DNA of 46,534 nucleotides from Dongia_A sp964542425 (GCA_964542425.1 CAZIUB010000056.1:1-46534); one strand, 5' to 3'; shown: positions 1-9,919, counted from the first letter of the stretch. The notes: generated by a model from the sequence alone, not told the origin. Numbers and translations are program-made.

Positions 1-531
1 CAACATGCCGCCGGACCATTGGTGCGGATACTCGTCGTAGCGCGCCTCGGGGCTCGGGATGCCGACCTGGCGCATCATGGCGATGGCGCGATCGCGGGCG
101 TCCCGCGTAGTCAGGCCCTTGTGCACCCGCAGGCCTTCGCCGATCTGATCGCCGACCGGCCAGACCGGGTTCAGGCCCGACATCGGATTCTGGTGGATCA
201 TGCGCAATTCCCGGCCCCGAAGCCGGGTCAGTTGATCGTCGGGCATCCCCAACAGGTCGAGCCCCCGGTACCTGGCCGAGCCACTCACCCGCACATGAGC
301 GGTGTGGCGCAACAAACCCAGCAATGCGCGGCACAGCACCGACTTGCCGCTGCCCGATTCACCCACCACGCCAAAGGTCGAGCCGGCCGCGATCTCCAAA
401 TTGACGCCGCCATTGGCGACTACGCGGCTGTGACGGCCGATGAACTCGACCCGTAGATCGGCAATCGACAGCAACGGATCGGCGGGGCGCGCGCCTGCGA
501 CGGATCGATGTTCCTCGCTCGCGATCGCCAT
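1..531 (-). CDS. Peptide/opine ABC transporter ATP-binding protein (DppD/OppD-like), 3' part cut by window edge
   Basis: This is the N-terminal part of a nucleotide-binding subunit; the gene runs off the left edge. Reading down from an ATG at 531, the protein starts MAIASEEHRS and has a Walker A motif (GESGSGKS) near residues 59-66. A Q-loop region follows (MIHQNPMSGLNP), and an ABC-signature-like YPHQWSGGM lies right at the edge. It is the fourth gene of a minus-strand operon, 10 nt after the permease stop codon, and would energise the two permeases above it. Walker B and the C-terminal oligopeptide-transporter domain lie outside the window, so D-type versus F-type assignment rests on position alone. 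Confidence 0.88.
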   Translation of the reverse strand, partial: MAIASEEHRSVAGARPADPLLSIADLRVEFIGRHSRVVANGGVNLEIAAGSTFGVVGESGSGKSVLCRALLGLLRHTAHVRVSGSARYRGLDLLGMPDDQLTRLRGRELRMIHQNPMSGLNPVWPVGDQIGEGLRVHKGLTTRDARDRAIAMMRQVGIPSPEARYDEYPHQWSGGML

Positions 532-541
532 CACGCCGGCG

Positions 542-1417
542 TCAAATCAGGCTGCGGCGGGTCTGGCCCAGCCGCCGCGCCAAGCCATCGCCGATCAGAC
601 TCAACGCCGTGCCGGTGACGATGATCGCCAGCGCCGGCATGGTGGTGACCCACCACGCCTGTCGCATGAAATCCTTGCTCTCGGCGATCATGGCGCCCCA
701 TTCCGGTTCCGGTGCCGCGATGCCAAGGCCGAGGAAACTGAGGCCCGAAAGCAGAAGGATGTTGAGCACGAAATCGGACATCGAGAACACGATCGAGGAA
801 TTCACGATATTGGGCAGGGCATGCCCGAACACGATGCGCGGATGGCCGAAGCCAAGAACTCGGGCGGCGAGCACGTAATCCTTGCCCCGCTCGACCAGCA
901 TTTCGGCGCGCGCGAGACGGGCATACATGGTCCATCCCAGCAGGAAGATCGCGATATAGATGCTATGCGCGCCGGTGCCCAAGACGGCGATGATGACAAT
1001 GATGAGGACCAGGAACGGGAAGGCGATGGCCACATCGAGCACCCGCATCAAGATCAGATCGAGCCGCCCGCCCAGATAACCGGCCATCGCCCCCAGCAGC
1101 ACACCATAGCTCATCGGCACGAAAGTGGTGAAGAAGCCGATGGTGAGGTCGATGCGACCGCCGAACAGGACCCGCGCCAGGATGTCCCGCCCGTTCATGT
1201 CGGTACCGAACGGATGGGCGAGCGAGGGGGCCAAGAGGATCGCCTCGTAATTCTGGAAATAGGGGTCGTAGGGCGTCAATGCCGGCGCCAGCACCGCCGA
1301 AAGGGCGATCAGGGCCAGCATCCCGGCGCCGACCTTCAGGCTCGCCGGCCAGTTGGCGAGTTCCCCCAGCAATCGGCGGGCCAGGGTCGGACCGGTCGCG
1401 GCCTGGTCAATTGCCAT
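542..1417 (-). CDS. ABC transporter permease, DppC/OppC family
   Basis: This 291-residue inner-membrane permease of the peptide/nickel ABC family matches the usual DppC length. It has an N-terminal OppC-type segment with a first membrane span (about residues 28-47) and the conserved HPFGTDMNGRDILAR motif (about 88-102). About five further hydrophobic spans follow. An EAA-type cytoplasmic loop (YVLAARVLGFGHPRIVFGH) contacts the ATPase. It starts 3 nt after the DppB-like stop codon and is followed 10 nt later by the ATPase, so translation is probably coupled. Substrate specificity cannot be read from the permease. Confidence 0.93.
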   Translation of the reverse strand: MAIDQAATGPTLARRLLGELANWPASLKVGAGMLALIALSAVLAPALTPYDPYFQNYEAILLAPSLAHPFGTDMNGRDILARVLFGGRIDLTIGFFTTFVPMSYGVLLGAMAGYLGGRLDLILMRVLDVAIAFPFLVLIIVIIAVLGTGAHSIYIAIFLLGWTMYARLARAEMLVERGKDYVLAARVLGFGHPRIVFGHALPNIVNSSIVFSMSDFVLNILLLSGLSFLGLGIAAPEPEWGAMIAESKDFMRQAWWVTTMPALAIIVTGTALSLIGDGLARRLGQTRRSLI

Positions 1418-1420
1418 GGC

Positions 1421-2356
1421 TCATATCCTCGCCACGCGCCGATCGATCAGGACATAGGCGATGTCGGCCAGCAGATTAACCAACATGACCAGCACCGCGA
1501 ATACCAGGGAGAGCGCCTGCACGGTCGGGTAATCCCGGAAACTGACGGAGCGCACCAATTGCGAGCCGAGCCCGTGAATCGTAAACACAAATTCGACAAT
1601 CACGGTACCACTCAGCAGGAAACCGACATTGACCGCCAGCACGGTGATGACCGGAATGGCCGCGTTGCGCAGCACATGCTTGACGAGAATGCGACGCTCG
1701 CCGATGCCCTTGGCCCGCGCTACCTCGATGAAATCCGATTCGAGCACGTCCAGAATCCCGGCTCGCAGCGATTGAATCAGGATCGGCGCCAGGAACAGTG
1801 CCATGGTCAGGCTGGGCAGAAACATGTGATAGAAATGGCCGATGATGCCTTCGCCGAAGCCGCGAATCGGAAACCAGCCCAGCGTCAGGCCGAACACCAC
1901 CATCAGGATCAGTCCGATCCAGAACGGCGGCATGGCGAAACCGATCATTCCGGCGATGCGAATGACGTGATCGGTCGGGCGATCGCGCCGCATGGCCGCC
2001 CACATCGCCAGCGGCACGGCGATCAGCACCGAGAGCAGGGCGCCAAAACCGATCAGGAACAGCGAGACCGGCAGGCCATTCAGGATCAGGCCGAAGACTT
2101 CGGTCTTCTGAACGATCGAGCGGCCGAAATCGCCCTGCAGCGCGCCGGCGATGAATCTCAGATATTGTTCCCAGATCGGCCGGTCGAGGCCGAATTCGGC
2201 GTGCAATGCCGCCACGGTTTCCGGCGTCGCCCGGCCCATCAGCATGATTTCGATGGGATCGCCGGGCACCAGTTGCAGCGCCAGGAATGCCACCAGTGAC
2301 ACGCCGATCAGCACCGGCACCATCTGGGCCAGCCGGCCCACAATGAAGCCGAGCAC
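1421..2356 (-). CDS. ABC transporter permease, DppB/OppB family
   Basis: This integral membrane permease has the family N-terminus (FIVGRLAQMVPVLIGVS), the conserved LVPGDPIEIM segment after the first span, and the EAA-like loop FIEVARAKGIGERRILVKH. I chose the GTG at 2356 because a run of six G just upstream can act as ribosome-binding site and the resulting 311-residue protein begins as family members do. The reading frame stays open to an ATG at 2413, which would add 19 uncharacteristic residues. It pairs with the DppC-like subunit 3 nt downstream and follows the binding-protein gene by about 70 nt. Confidence 0.92.
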   Translation of the reverse strand: MLGFIVGRLAQMVPVLIGVSLVAFLALQLVPGDPIEIMLMGRATPETVAALHAEFGLDRPIWEQYLRFIAGALQGDFGRSIVQKTEVFGLILNGLPVSLFLIGFGALLSVLIAVPLAMWAAMRRDRPTDHVIRIAGMIGFAMPPFWIGLILMVVFGLTLGWFPIRGFGEGIIGHFYHMFLPSLTMALFLAPILIQSLRAGILDVLESDFIEVARAKGIGERRILVKHVLRNAAIPVITVLAVNVGFLLSGTVIVEFVFTIHGLGSQLVRSVSFRDYPTVQALSLVFAVLVMLVNLLADIAYVLIDRRVARI

Positions 2357-2428
2357 TAACCCCCCGCAATCAGTTTGCCGCCGATCCGGCCCCTCGGGCC
2401 GGGCCGGCGGCAAACCAGTTCATCCGCG

Positions 2429-4006
2429 CTACTTATCGATCCAGACGTCCTTCAGCCACCACCAGCCGGTCGCCAGCGTCTTCCAACCCTGGACATGGCT
2501 CTGGTAGGCGTTGACCGATGGCGTATAGGCCAGGGGCACGGAATATCCGTCGTGGTAGGTGACCTCCTGGATCTGCTTGAAGACCGGTGCGCGCTTGGCC
2601 GGATCGGGCGAGGCGCGGGACTGGGTCAGAAGCCTAGTCACTTCCTCGCTCTGGTAGCGCGAGAAGAAGCCCTGCGTGCCATCCTTGAGCGGATCGGTTT
2701 GAAGAGCCAACAACTCGTCGTCGTCGTTGATGTCGCTGGTGATGTAGCTGACATAGGCCATGTAGGTGCCGTCCACCACCGTGTTCCACGCGGTGCCGAC
2801 ATCCATCTCCTCGATCTCGACCTTCAGCCCGGCCTCCTGCCAGCCCTGCTGCAGGATGGTGGCGACCTGCTTGGCCGGGGCGTTGCCGATGTCGATCAGG
2901 AGCTTGATCGGCGTCCCGTCATATCCAGCCTCGGCGACCAGCGCTTTGGCCTTCTCGAGATCGTAGACCAGGCGCGGGACGTCCGGCGACCAGAAGTTCA
3001 TCTTCGGATTGATCGAATTCGGCAATGCGCCGAATCCGTAGTACACCACCTTGTTGATCGCCTCAAGATTGGCCGCGTGATTGAGCGCTAGGCGAATGCG
3101 CTTGTCGTCCAGTGGTTTCTGCGAGTGATTGAGATAGACGTAATCGAGCCGGAAGATCTCCGCCACTTCCAGGGCCATGTTGGGCGTGTCCTTTAACGCC
3201 TGCGCCTGATTGAAAGGAACGATCGCCAGCACATCATAGTCGCCGTTCTGCAACCCGAGGACCCGCGCATTGGTATCCGGGACGTAAAGCAATTCAACCT
3301 TGTCCAGATACGGCAGCGGTTGACCGTCCGCACCGAGATCCCAGTAATTCGGGTTCTTCACCAGCACCACCTTGGTGCCGCGCTCGTAGCTTTCCACCAT
3401 GAACGGGCCGGAACAGACCGGCTTCGAGGCGAATGCATCCGGATCGGGCTCGAAGGCTGCTTGCTTGACGATGGCCGAGGCAAAAACAGAAGCAACCGAA
3501 AGGAATGGCGCATAGGGTACTTTCAGCACCACCTTCATGTGGCTGCCGTCGACCTTCTCGATTGAGGCGACCGGCTTCAGCAGGAATTGGTAGGCGGCCG
3601 ACGGGTCATTAAGCCGGTTCCACGAAAACACCACATCCTCGATGGTGACCGGCGAGCCGTCGCTGAACTTGGCGTCGCGCAGCTTGAAGGTATAGCTCAA
3701 GGCATCCGCGGACACCTCCCAGGATTCGGCCAGACCCGGGCGCAACCCGGTGCCGTTGGCATCGGCCTCGATCAGCGAATCGCAGACCTGCTCGATGGCG
3801 TAGATCGAGCCGTTGTCGCCCTGGGTATAGGGATTGAAGGAAAGCGGCTCCTCCGGACGGGCAACCACCAGGGTGCCGCCACGCTTGATGTCCTGGGCCG
3901 CCGCATCCGTTACCATGGCCGAGGCCATTCCGGCCAGGGACAACAGCGACCACGCCACCGCGGCCGTCAGGCGCGGCGTTGAAAAACGATTTCTTGGATA
4001 TTTCAT
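2429..4006 (-). CDS. Peptide/nickel-type ABC transporter substrate-binding protein (SBP_bac_5)
   Basis: This family 5 extracytoplasmic solute-binding protein of about 525 residues is the first gene of the transporter operon. The start at 4006 (MKYPRNRF) is preceded by GGGAGAG at good spacing; an upstream in-frame ATG at 4027 lacks this. The N-terminus is a signal peptide: basic region, hydrophobic core about residues 14-30, and an alanine-rich cleavage region before QDIKRGG. The mature start GGTLVVARPEEP and the SFNPYTQGDN region are typical of the family, as is a Tyr/Trp-rich C-terminus. Ligands in this family include di- and oligopeptides, opines and nickel; nothing here decides between them. 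Confidence 0.93.
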   Translation of the reverse strand: MKYPRNRFSTPRLTAAVAWSLLSLAGMASAMVTDAAAQDIKRGGTLVVARPEEPLSFNPYTQGDNGSIYAIEQVCDSLIEADANGTGLRPGLAESWEVSADALSYTFKLRDAKFSDGSPVTIEDVVFSWNRLNDPSAAYQFLLKPVASIEKVDGSHMKVVLKVPYAPFLSVASVFASAIVKQAAFEPDPDAFASKPVCSGPFMVESYERGTKVVLVKNPNYWDLGADGQPLPYLDKVELLYVPDTNARVLGLQNGDYDVLAIVPFNQAQALKDTPNMALEVAEIFRLDYVYLNHSQKPLDDKRIRLALNHAANLEAINKVVYYGFGALPNSINPKMNFWSPDVPRLVYDLEKAKALVAEAGYDGTPIKLLIDIGNAPAKQVATILQQGWQEAGLKVEIEEMDVGTAWNTVVDGTYMAYVSYITSDINDDDELLALQTDPLKDGTQGFFSRYQSEEVTRLLTQSRASPDPAKRAPVFKQIQEVTYHDGYSVPLAYTPSVNAYQSHVQGWKTLATGWWWLKDVWIDK

Positions 4007-4487
4007 GATTGTCTCTCCCAGTCGCATGACGCCGGATTCCTTCGGGTCGCGCGGAGGGGCGCCCTGGCCAGCGGTGGCGAATTGTCAACGGAAATCGCCG
4101 ACCGAGCAATAGCGAAGTTGGCGGTGCCGGCGAACAATGCGGGCATCGGATGCCCCGGAGCGACACCCCAAGTTCATCGATCTTCGTTGGTAGCGACCCC
4201 GCGATGCGCCCAATGCCGTCAATGGCAATGGTGTCAGCCTTCGGGTGTTGCATACACATACACAGCCCTTCCGGGTGGCGGGCGGGCACAATCATTGCCG
4301 TGTCCATGGTCAGCCCCCAAGGTCGCACGCCTACGCCGCCAGCAGCGGTTCCCGGGAATCCTCGAGGACAAGCCGGAAATCAGGCTTCGGCGCGAGGCAC
4401 ATGATTCGATACGTTTTCAAGAACGGCAGCCACTTGGTGCCTAGCTTCCCGAGTTCTCGAACACGCAGCGGCCCAATCGACGCACCC
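4007..4487. other. Gene-free stretch upstream of the first ABC operon
   Basis: No convincing gene is seen in these 480 bases on either strand; the short frames lack ribosome-binding sites and recognisable motifs. It must hold the promoter of the minus-strand transporter operon. On the minus strand a TTGACA hexamer (complement of 4083-4088) lies about 77 nt upstream of the binding-protein start, but no good -10 box follows at 16-18 nt, so I do not call a promoter. Confidence 0.5.
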
Positions 4488-5660
4488 TCACCCCATCGCC
4501 TTCGCTAGAATCCCAACGAGCGTTTTGACGTCGAGGGGCACCGGGTTGGTGGTGGCGCAGACGTCGGCGGCGGCGATCTCGGCCAACTCGGGGATTTGCG
4601 CCCGCGTGACGCCCAGCGCGCCCAGGTTTTCCGGGATGCCGGCCGTCCTTGCGAGGTGATCGAGCCAGGCGCGGGTGGCGGCCACCTTTTCGCCCGCAAG
4701 GCCGAGGGCATCGGCGATGGCGCGGAGCGCGGGGCCGATCTTGGGCTCATTGAAATCCAGCACAAAGGGCAGCAGCACGGCGTTGGTGAGGCCGTGATGG
4801 GTGCCAAGCCTGGCACCGATGGCATGGCTCAACGCATGCACCGCGCCCAGCCCCTTGCCGAAGGCGGTGGCACCGGCGAGCGAGGCCGCCAAGAGATGCG
4901 CCCGTGCAACGATGTTGTTGGGTTCATCGAGGGCCATCGGCAGATACTTCCCCACGCGCAGGACACCGTCGATTGCGATCGCATCGGCCATCGGGTGGAA
5001 CATGGGCACGCAAAGCGCCTCCAGATTGTGAATGAGCGCGTCCATCGCGGTCGCCGCCGTCAGGTGTCGGGGCAGGCTCAAGGTCATCTCGGGGTCGGCG
5101 ATCGCCACCTTGGGCAGCATCTCGGGATGCCAAACGCCGATTTTCACCCGGCTCGCGGTGTCGGTGATGACGGCGGCGATTTCGATTTCGGCACCGGTGC
5201 CGGCGGTCGTGGGGATGGCGATGATGGGTGGTACGCCGCGCTCCCTGGCACCCAACTCATGGTCGGGCGAGATGAAGCGCTTGAGGTCTCCGCCCAATCC
5301 GCCCAAGACCGCGATCGACTTCCCGCAATCGAGACCGCTGCCGCCACCCAGTGCGATCACGCCATCGGCCTTGGCGTCGCGAAACGCCGCGGCACCCGCG
5401 CGGACATTCTCGTCGGTCGGATTTTCCTGTACCTCGGCGAAGAGTTGTGGCGCGATACCCGCCTTGCGCGCGGCCTCGATCACGCGCTGGGTCAAGGGCA
5501 GTTGGGCGAGCCCCCGATCCGTCACCAGCAGCGGCCGCATTATTCCGTGCCGGCGGCAAAGTGCGCCCAGTTCGGCCAGGCGTCCGGCGCCGAAGCGGAT
5601 TTCAGTGGGAAACAGCCAATCGCCCCGCAAGGGCAGCTCCGATTGAGGCAAATCGACCAT
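4488..5660 (-). CDS. Iron-containing alcohol dehydrogenase family protein
   Basis: This group III (iron-dependent) alcohol dehydrogenase of 390 residues has the usual family length. The NAD-binding half has GGGSGLDCGKSIA (about 105-117) and IPTTAGTGAEIE (about 149-160). The metal-binding half has D207 and H211 in MDALIHN, then H275 and H289 in the AVHALSHAIG...THHG region, matching the Asp/His/His/His ligand set. It probably oxidises or reduces a small alcohol/aldehyde or hydroxy acid with NAD(P); maleylacetate-reductase-like or lactaldehyde-reductase-like roles are possible. It is divergent from the CocE-type hydrolases, with 139 bp between start codons, so the two may share a regulatory region. 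Confidence 0.9.
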   Translation of the reverse strand: MVDLPQSELPLRGDWLFPTEIRFGAGRLAELGALCRRHGIMRPLLVTDRGLAQLPLTQRVIEAARKAGIAPQLFAEVQENPTDENVRAGAAAFRDAKADGVIALGGGSGLDCGKSIAVLGGLGGDLKRFISPDHELGARERGVPPIIAIPTTAGTGAEIEIAAVITDTASRVKIGVWHPEMLPKVAIADPEMTLSLPRHLTAATAMDALIHNLEALCVPMFHPMADAIAIDGVLRVGKYLPMALDEPNNIVARAHLLAASLAGATAFGKGLGAVHALSHAIGARLGTHHGLTNAVLLPFVLDFNEPKIGPALRAIADALGLAGEKVAATRAWLDHLARTAGIPENLGALGVTRAQIPELAEIAAADVCATTNPVPLDVKTLVGILAKAMG

Positions 5661-5799
5661 GGAAACCCCTCACTCCCATTCAATTTCGGGAGCGAGACTG
5701 ACACCGCCATCGTCGGATTGACAAGCCGGATCGAATCCGGCGCCAATAGGGGCGCACAAGCAAGACGGCGCGGAACATGCGCGGATTCGGGGGAGGCAC

Positions 5800-7830
5800 A
5801 TGGCGGCCAAGGAAACAATCCGGGATTATTCGGACAAGATTCGGATCGTCGAACTCGCCTGGATCCCGATGAAGGACGGCAGGCGGCTGGCGGCGCGCCT
5901 GTTCCTGCCCAATGATTCCGACCGGAACCCGGTCCCCGCCATCCTGGAATACATTCCCTATCGAAGGCGCGATGGAACCAGGGCGCGCGACGACGAGACC
6001 CATGTCTGGTTCGCCGGCAACGGTTACGCCTGCGCCCGCGTCGATATCGCCGGGAGCGGCGATTCCGACGGCCTACTGCGCGACGAATATCTGAAGCTCG
6101 AACTGGACGATTGCTTGGGAATCATCGCCTGGCTCGCCGCCCAGCCCTGGTGTTCGGGCGCGGTGGGCATGATCGGGATTTCCTGGGGCGGCTTCAACGG
6201 GTTGCAGGTGGCGGCACTTGCGCCCCCGACCTTGAAGGCCGTCGTCTCGCTCTCCTCGACCGTCGATCGTTATGCCGATGACGTGCATTTCATGGGCGGC
6301 TGTGTGCTGGCCGACAACATGGATTGGGGCGGCGCCTTCTTTTCGGTCGCCGGCCATTGCCCCGACCCCGAAATGGTGGGCGCCGATTGGAAGGAGCGAT
6401 GGCTGGCGCGCCTCGAGGTGTTGCAGCCCTTCCCCGCCATTTGGCTCAAGCACCAGCGCCGCGACGCGTTCTGGAAGCACGGATCGGTGTGCGAGAATTA
6501 CGCCGCGATCCAATGCCCGGTGCTGTCGGTCAGCGGCTGGGCGGACGGCTACACGGCGGCGGTGTTCCGGCTGGCGGAGAATTTGAAGGCACCCTGCAAG
6601 GGGATCGTCGGTCCGTGGGGGCACCTTTATCCCCATCGCGGCGTGCCGGGCCCTGCGATCGGCTTCATGCAGGAATGCAAGCGCTGGTGGGACCGCTGGC
6701 TCAAGGGCGAGAAGAACGGGATCGAGCACGAGCCCATTCTGCGCCTCTGGCTACAGGATGGCGTGCCGCCTCGCGCCCATTATGACGAGCGCCCGGGCAA
6801 ATGGATCGCCATCGATTCCTGGCCCAGCGCCGCCATCAAGCCCCAAACCTGGTACTTGAATCAAGGCGGGCTGTCGCGGCGCGCGGCAGCGAAGGCCGAG
6901 CTCGCCATCCGATCGCCGCTCGCGACCGGGCTTGCTGGGGGCGAGTGGTGCGCCTATGGCCTGGGCAAGGTGGCGCCGGAAATGCCCCTGGACCAGCGCC
7001 AGGACGATGCCGGATCGCTGGTCTTCGACAGCGAGATCCTGGACCAGCCTTTGGCCATGGTGGGCCGGCCCATCGCCAAGCTGAAGCTCCAATCCGACAA
7101 GGCCCAGGCGCAGGTGATCGTGCGCATCAGCGACGTGCTTCCGGACGGCGCCGCGACCCGGGTGAGCTATGGCGTGCTCAATCTCTCGCACCGCGACAGC
7201 CACGAGCACCCCAAGCCGCTCAAACCCGGCCTGCGCGTGCGTGTGCGCGTGGATTTGACCGAGGCCGCGCATGTGTTCGCCAAGGGTCACCGCATCCGGT
7301 TTTCGATCTCGACCTCTTATTGGCCGATGGTGTTGCCGGCGCCCGAATTGGCGACCCTCGGCGTCCTTGCCGGGAAAAGCCGCATCGAGCTGCCGATCCT
7401 CCCGCATCGCGCCATACGCCGTTATCGGGGATTTGCGCCAGTGGAGAAGGCGACGCCGATGAAACGCACCATCTTCGAGGAGGGCGCCGAGATGCGGATG
7501 GTCACCTACAATGTCGGGAGCGATCGGACGATCGTGCGCAACAGCCGCGACGACGGCAGATCCCGCATCGACGACATCGGCACCATAATCCGCTACGACA
7601 AGGTCAAGGAATTCAGCATCACCGGCGATGATCCGACGAGTGCCAAATCCCTGGTGACCACTTCCGCGAGGTTTACGCGCGATCAATGGGACGCCAGGCT
7701 CGACACCAGCATCCTGATGACCTGCGACAAGAGATACTTCCATTTCAAATCGCGGGCGGTCGCGTATGAGGGCGAGCGGGAGATTTTCGCGCGCGAATAC
7801 ACCCACAAGCTGAAACGCGACAACGTCTGA
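5800..7830 (+). CDS. CocE/NonD family serine hydrolase (X-Pro dipeptidyl-peptidase S15-like), copy 1
   Basis: This predicted cytoplasmic alpha/beta hydrolase of 676 residues has no signal peptide. The nucleophile elbow is GISWGG (Ser128). The likely acid is Asp249 in GWADGY and the likely base is His275 in GPWGHLYPHRG, completing the triad of the S15/CocE family. The C-terminal half carries the jelly-roll X-Pro dipeptidyl-peptidase domain (segments like LVFDSEIL and GHRIRFSIS). About 110 extra residues follow the FAPVEKAT region and are shared with the next gene. The start has GGGGGAGG upstream. Known family substrates are esters and amides such as cocaine or acyl-amino acids; the substrate here is unknown. 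It is followed 44 nt later by a close paralogue. Confidence 0.92.
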   Translation: MAAKETIRDYSDKIRIVELAWIPMKDGRRLAARLFLPNDSDRNPVPAILEYIPYRRRDGTRARDDETHVWFAGNGYACARVDIAGSGDSDGLLRDEYLKLELDDCLGIIAWLAAQPWCSGAVGMIGISWGGFNGLQVAALAPPTLKAVVSLSSTVDRYADDVHFMGGCVLADNMDWGGAFFSVAGHCPDPEMVGADWKERWLARLEVLQPFPAIWLKHQRRDAFWKHGSVCENYAAIQCPVLSVSGWADGYTAAVFRLAENLKAPCKGIVGPWGHLYPHRGVPGPAIGFMQECKRWWDRWLKGEKNGIEHEPILRLWLQDGVPPRAHYDERPGKWIAIDSWPSAAIKPQTWYLNQGGLSRRAAAKAELAIRSPLATGLAGGEWCAYGLGKVAPEMPLDQRQDDAGSLVFDSEILDQPLAMVGRPIAKLKLQSDKAQAQVIVRISDVLPDGAATRVSYGVLNLSHRDSHEHPKPLKPGLRVRVRVDLTEAAHVFAKGHRIRFSISTSYWPMVLPAPELATLGVLAGKSRIELPILPHRAIRRYRGFAPVEKATPMKRTIFEEGAEMRMVTYNVGSDRTIVRNSRDDGRSRIDDIGTIIRYDKVKEFSITGDDPTSAKSLVTTSARFTRDQWDARLDTSILMTCDKRYFHFKSRAVAYEGEREIFAREYTHKLKRDNV

Positions 7831-7874
7831 GCGCCCGCGAGACCGTACGCAATCACAACAGGGAAGATGGCGCA

Positions 7875-9905
7875 ATGGCCGCCAAGCCGATCACTCGCGA
7901 CTATTCCAAGAAAGTAGAGACGATCGAGCTTGCCTGGATTCCGATGAAGGACGGCAGGCGCCTGGCGGCGCGCCTGTTCTTGCCCAGAAATGCCGCCAAG
8001 AAACCGGTGCCGGCCATCCTCGAATACATTCCCTATCGACGGCGCGACGGAACACGCGGCGGCGATGACCAGACGCATCCCTGGTTCGCCGGCAACGGTT
8101 ATGCCAGCGCCCGTGTCGATATCGCCGGGAGCGGCGATTCGGATGGATTGCTGCGCGACGAGTATTTGAAATTGGAACAGGACGATGCCTTGGAAATCAT
8201 CGCCTGGCTCGCCGCCCAGCCCTGGTGCACGGGCTCGGTCGGCATGATCGGAATTTCCTGGGGTGGCTTCAACGGGTTGCAGGTCGCGGCACGAAGACCG
8301 CCCGCGTTGAAGGCGGTCGTCTCGCTTTGTTCCACCGTCGATCGCTATGCCGACGACATGCATTTCATGGGGGGCGCGCTGCTGTTCGACGCCATGGATT
8401 GGGGCGGGAGCTTTTTTTCGGTGGCCGGATTGCCGCCCGACCCGGAAATGGTCGGCCCGAATTGGAAGCAGCGGTGGCTAGAACGCCTCGAAATTCTGCA
8501 GCCCTTCCCCGCGATCTGGCTTCGGCACCAGCGCCGCGATGCCTTCTGGAAGCACGGATCGGTCCGCGAGAATTACGATGCCATCCAATGCCCAATCCTG
8601 TCGGTGGGTGGCTGGGCGGACGGCTATACCGCCGCCATTTTCCGCCTGACCGAGAATTTGCAGGCGCCGTGCAAGGGCATCGTCGGGCCGTGGGGCCATC
8701 TCTATCCGCAACGCGGGATTCCGGGCCCGGCCATCGGATTCCTCCAGGAATGCAAGCGCTGGTGGGATCGCTGGCTGAAGGGCGAGCGGAACGGTGTGGA
8801 GACGGAACCCAAGCTGCGAGTCTGGCTGCAGGAGAGCGTCAAGCCAAGCGCGCATTACGACACGCGCGCGGGCAGGTGGATCGGCCTCGATTCCTGGCCG
8901 AGCGCCAAGTCGGGAGCCAAGACCTTGCATCTCAACACGCAGGGCCTGGGAAAACGCGCCGGCAAGACGGCGGTGCTAAGCATCAAATCTCCGCAAACGA
9001 TCGGGCGAGCCGGGGGCGAATGGTGCGCCTATGGGCTGGGCAAAGTCACGCCGGAAATGCCCCTGGACCAGCGCGGAGACGATGCCGGATCGCTGGTGTT
9101 CGATGGGCCGATCCTGGCGAAGCCTTTGCCGGTGATCGGGGACGCGATCGTGCATCTGTCGCTGAAATCCGATCGCGTCCAGGCCAACGTCGCGGTCAGG
9201 TTGTGCGACGTGGCGCCGGATGGATCGGTCACCCGAATCACGTATGGAATCTTGAATCTGAGCCACCGCGAGAGCCACGAGCACCCCGAGCCGCTCGTTC
9301 CGGGCAAGCGCGTTTCCGTGCGCGTCACTCTGAAGGCGGCGGCCTATGTGCTCGCCAAGGGCCACCGGCTGCGGGTATCCATCTCCACCAATTACTGGCC
9401 GCTGGTCGTGCCGCCGCCCCAGCCCGTCACGCTCACCATCGATTGCGGCAAGAGCCGGCTGGAACTGCCGAAATTGCCCAAGGGCAAAGTGTTGCGCCAC
9501 CAGGGCTTCGCGCGGCCCGAGGGTGCGACGCTGATGCGCGTGACCGTGCTCGCGCCGGGCACGGATCGGCGGTCCTTCAGGTATGATGCCGGGAACGACC
9601 GCACCACCTTCGAGGCGTCACGCGACGACGGCAGATACCGCATCGATGACATCGGCACCATCGTCACCAACAAGAAGATCAAGAACTGCGGTGTCGAAGG
9701 CGACGAACCCCTGACCCTGCGCCAGGAAGTGGCGACCGACCGCGGATTCGAGCGCGGCAACTGGCGAGCAAGACTTGAGACAAGTGTCGTCATGACTTGC
9801 GACGCGGCGCATTTCATTTTCGAATCATGGGCGCGGGCTCACGCCGGCGACGACAAGATTTTCGAGCGGCGCTATAGCCACAAGGTGAAACGGGACTATT
9901 TGTAG
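7875..9905 (+). CDS. CocE/NonD family serine hydrolase, copy 2 (tandem paralogue)
   Basis: This has the same length (676 residues) and domain layout as the preceding gene and is highly similar along its whole length, so it is a tandem duplication that kept both copies intact. The triad positions are conserved: Ser128 in GISWGG, Asp249 in GWADGY and His275 in GPWGHLYP. Divergence is greatest in the C-terminal third (after about residue 330), which could shift substrate range. The start ATG has GGGAAGATGG upstream. It converges with the second ABC operon, whose last gene ends only 14 bp away. Confidence 0.92.
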   Translation: MAAKPITRDYSKKVETIELAWIPMKDGRRLAARLFLPRNAAKKPVPAILEYIPYRRRDGTRGGDDQTHPWFAGNGYASARVDIAGSGDSDGLLRDEYLKLEQDDALEIIAWLAAQPWCTGSVGMIGISWGGFNGLQVAARRPPALKAVVSLCSTVDRYADDMHFMGGALLFDAMDWGGSFFSVAGLPPDPEMVGPNWKQRWLERLEILQPFPAIWLRHQRRDAFWKHGSVRENYDAIQCPILSVGGWADGYTAAIFRLTENLQAPCKGIVGPWGHLYPQRGIPGPAIGFLQECKRWWDRWLKGERNGVETEPKLRVWLQESVKPSAHYDTRAGRWIGLDSWPSAKSGAKTLHLNTQGLGKRAGKTAVLSIKSPQTIGRAGGEWCAYGLGKVTPEMPLDQRGDDAGSLVFDGPILAKPLPVIGDAIVHLSLKSDRVQANVAVRLCDVAPDGSVTRITYGILNLSHRESHEHPEPLVPGKRVSVRVTLKAAAYVLAKGHRLRVSISTNYWPLVVPPPQPVTLTIDCGKSRLELPKLPKGKVLRHQGFARPEGATLMRVTVLAPGTDRRSFRYDAGNDRTTFEASRDDGRYRIDDIGTIVTNKKIKNCGVEGDEPLTLRQEVATDRGFERGNWRARLETSVVMTCDAAHFIFESWARAHAGDDKIFERRYSHKVKRDYL

Positions 9906-9919
9906 ACTCGGCGTGGGCT

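Noticed and set aside
440..2299. A 619-codon plus-strand open frame opposite the ABC permease genes
   Set aside because: It is Gln/His/Arg-rich with no domain features and lies antisense to two clear permeases; it is a by-product of high GC content.
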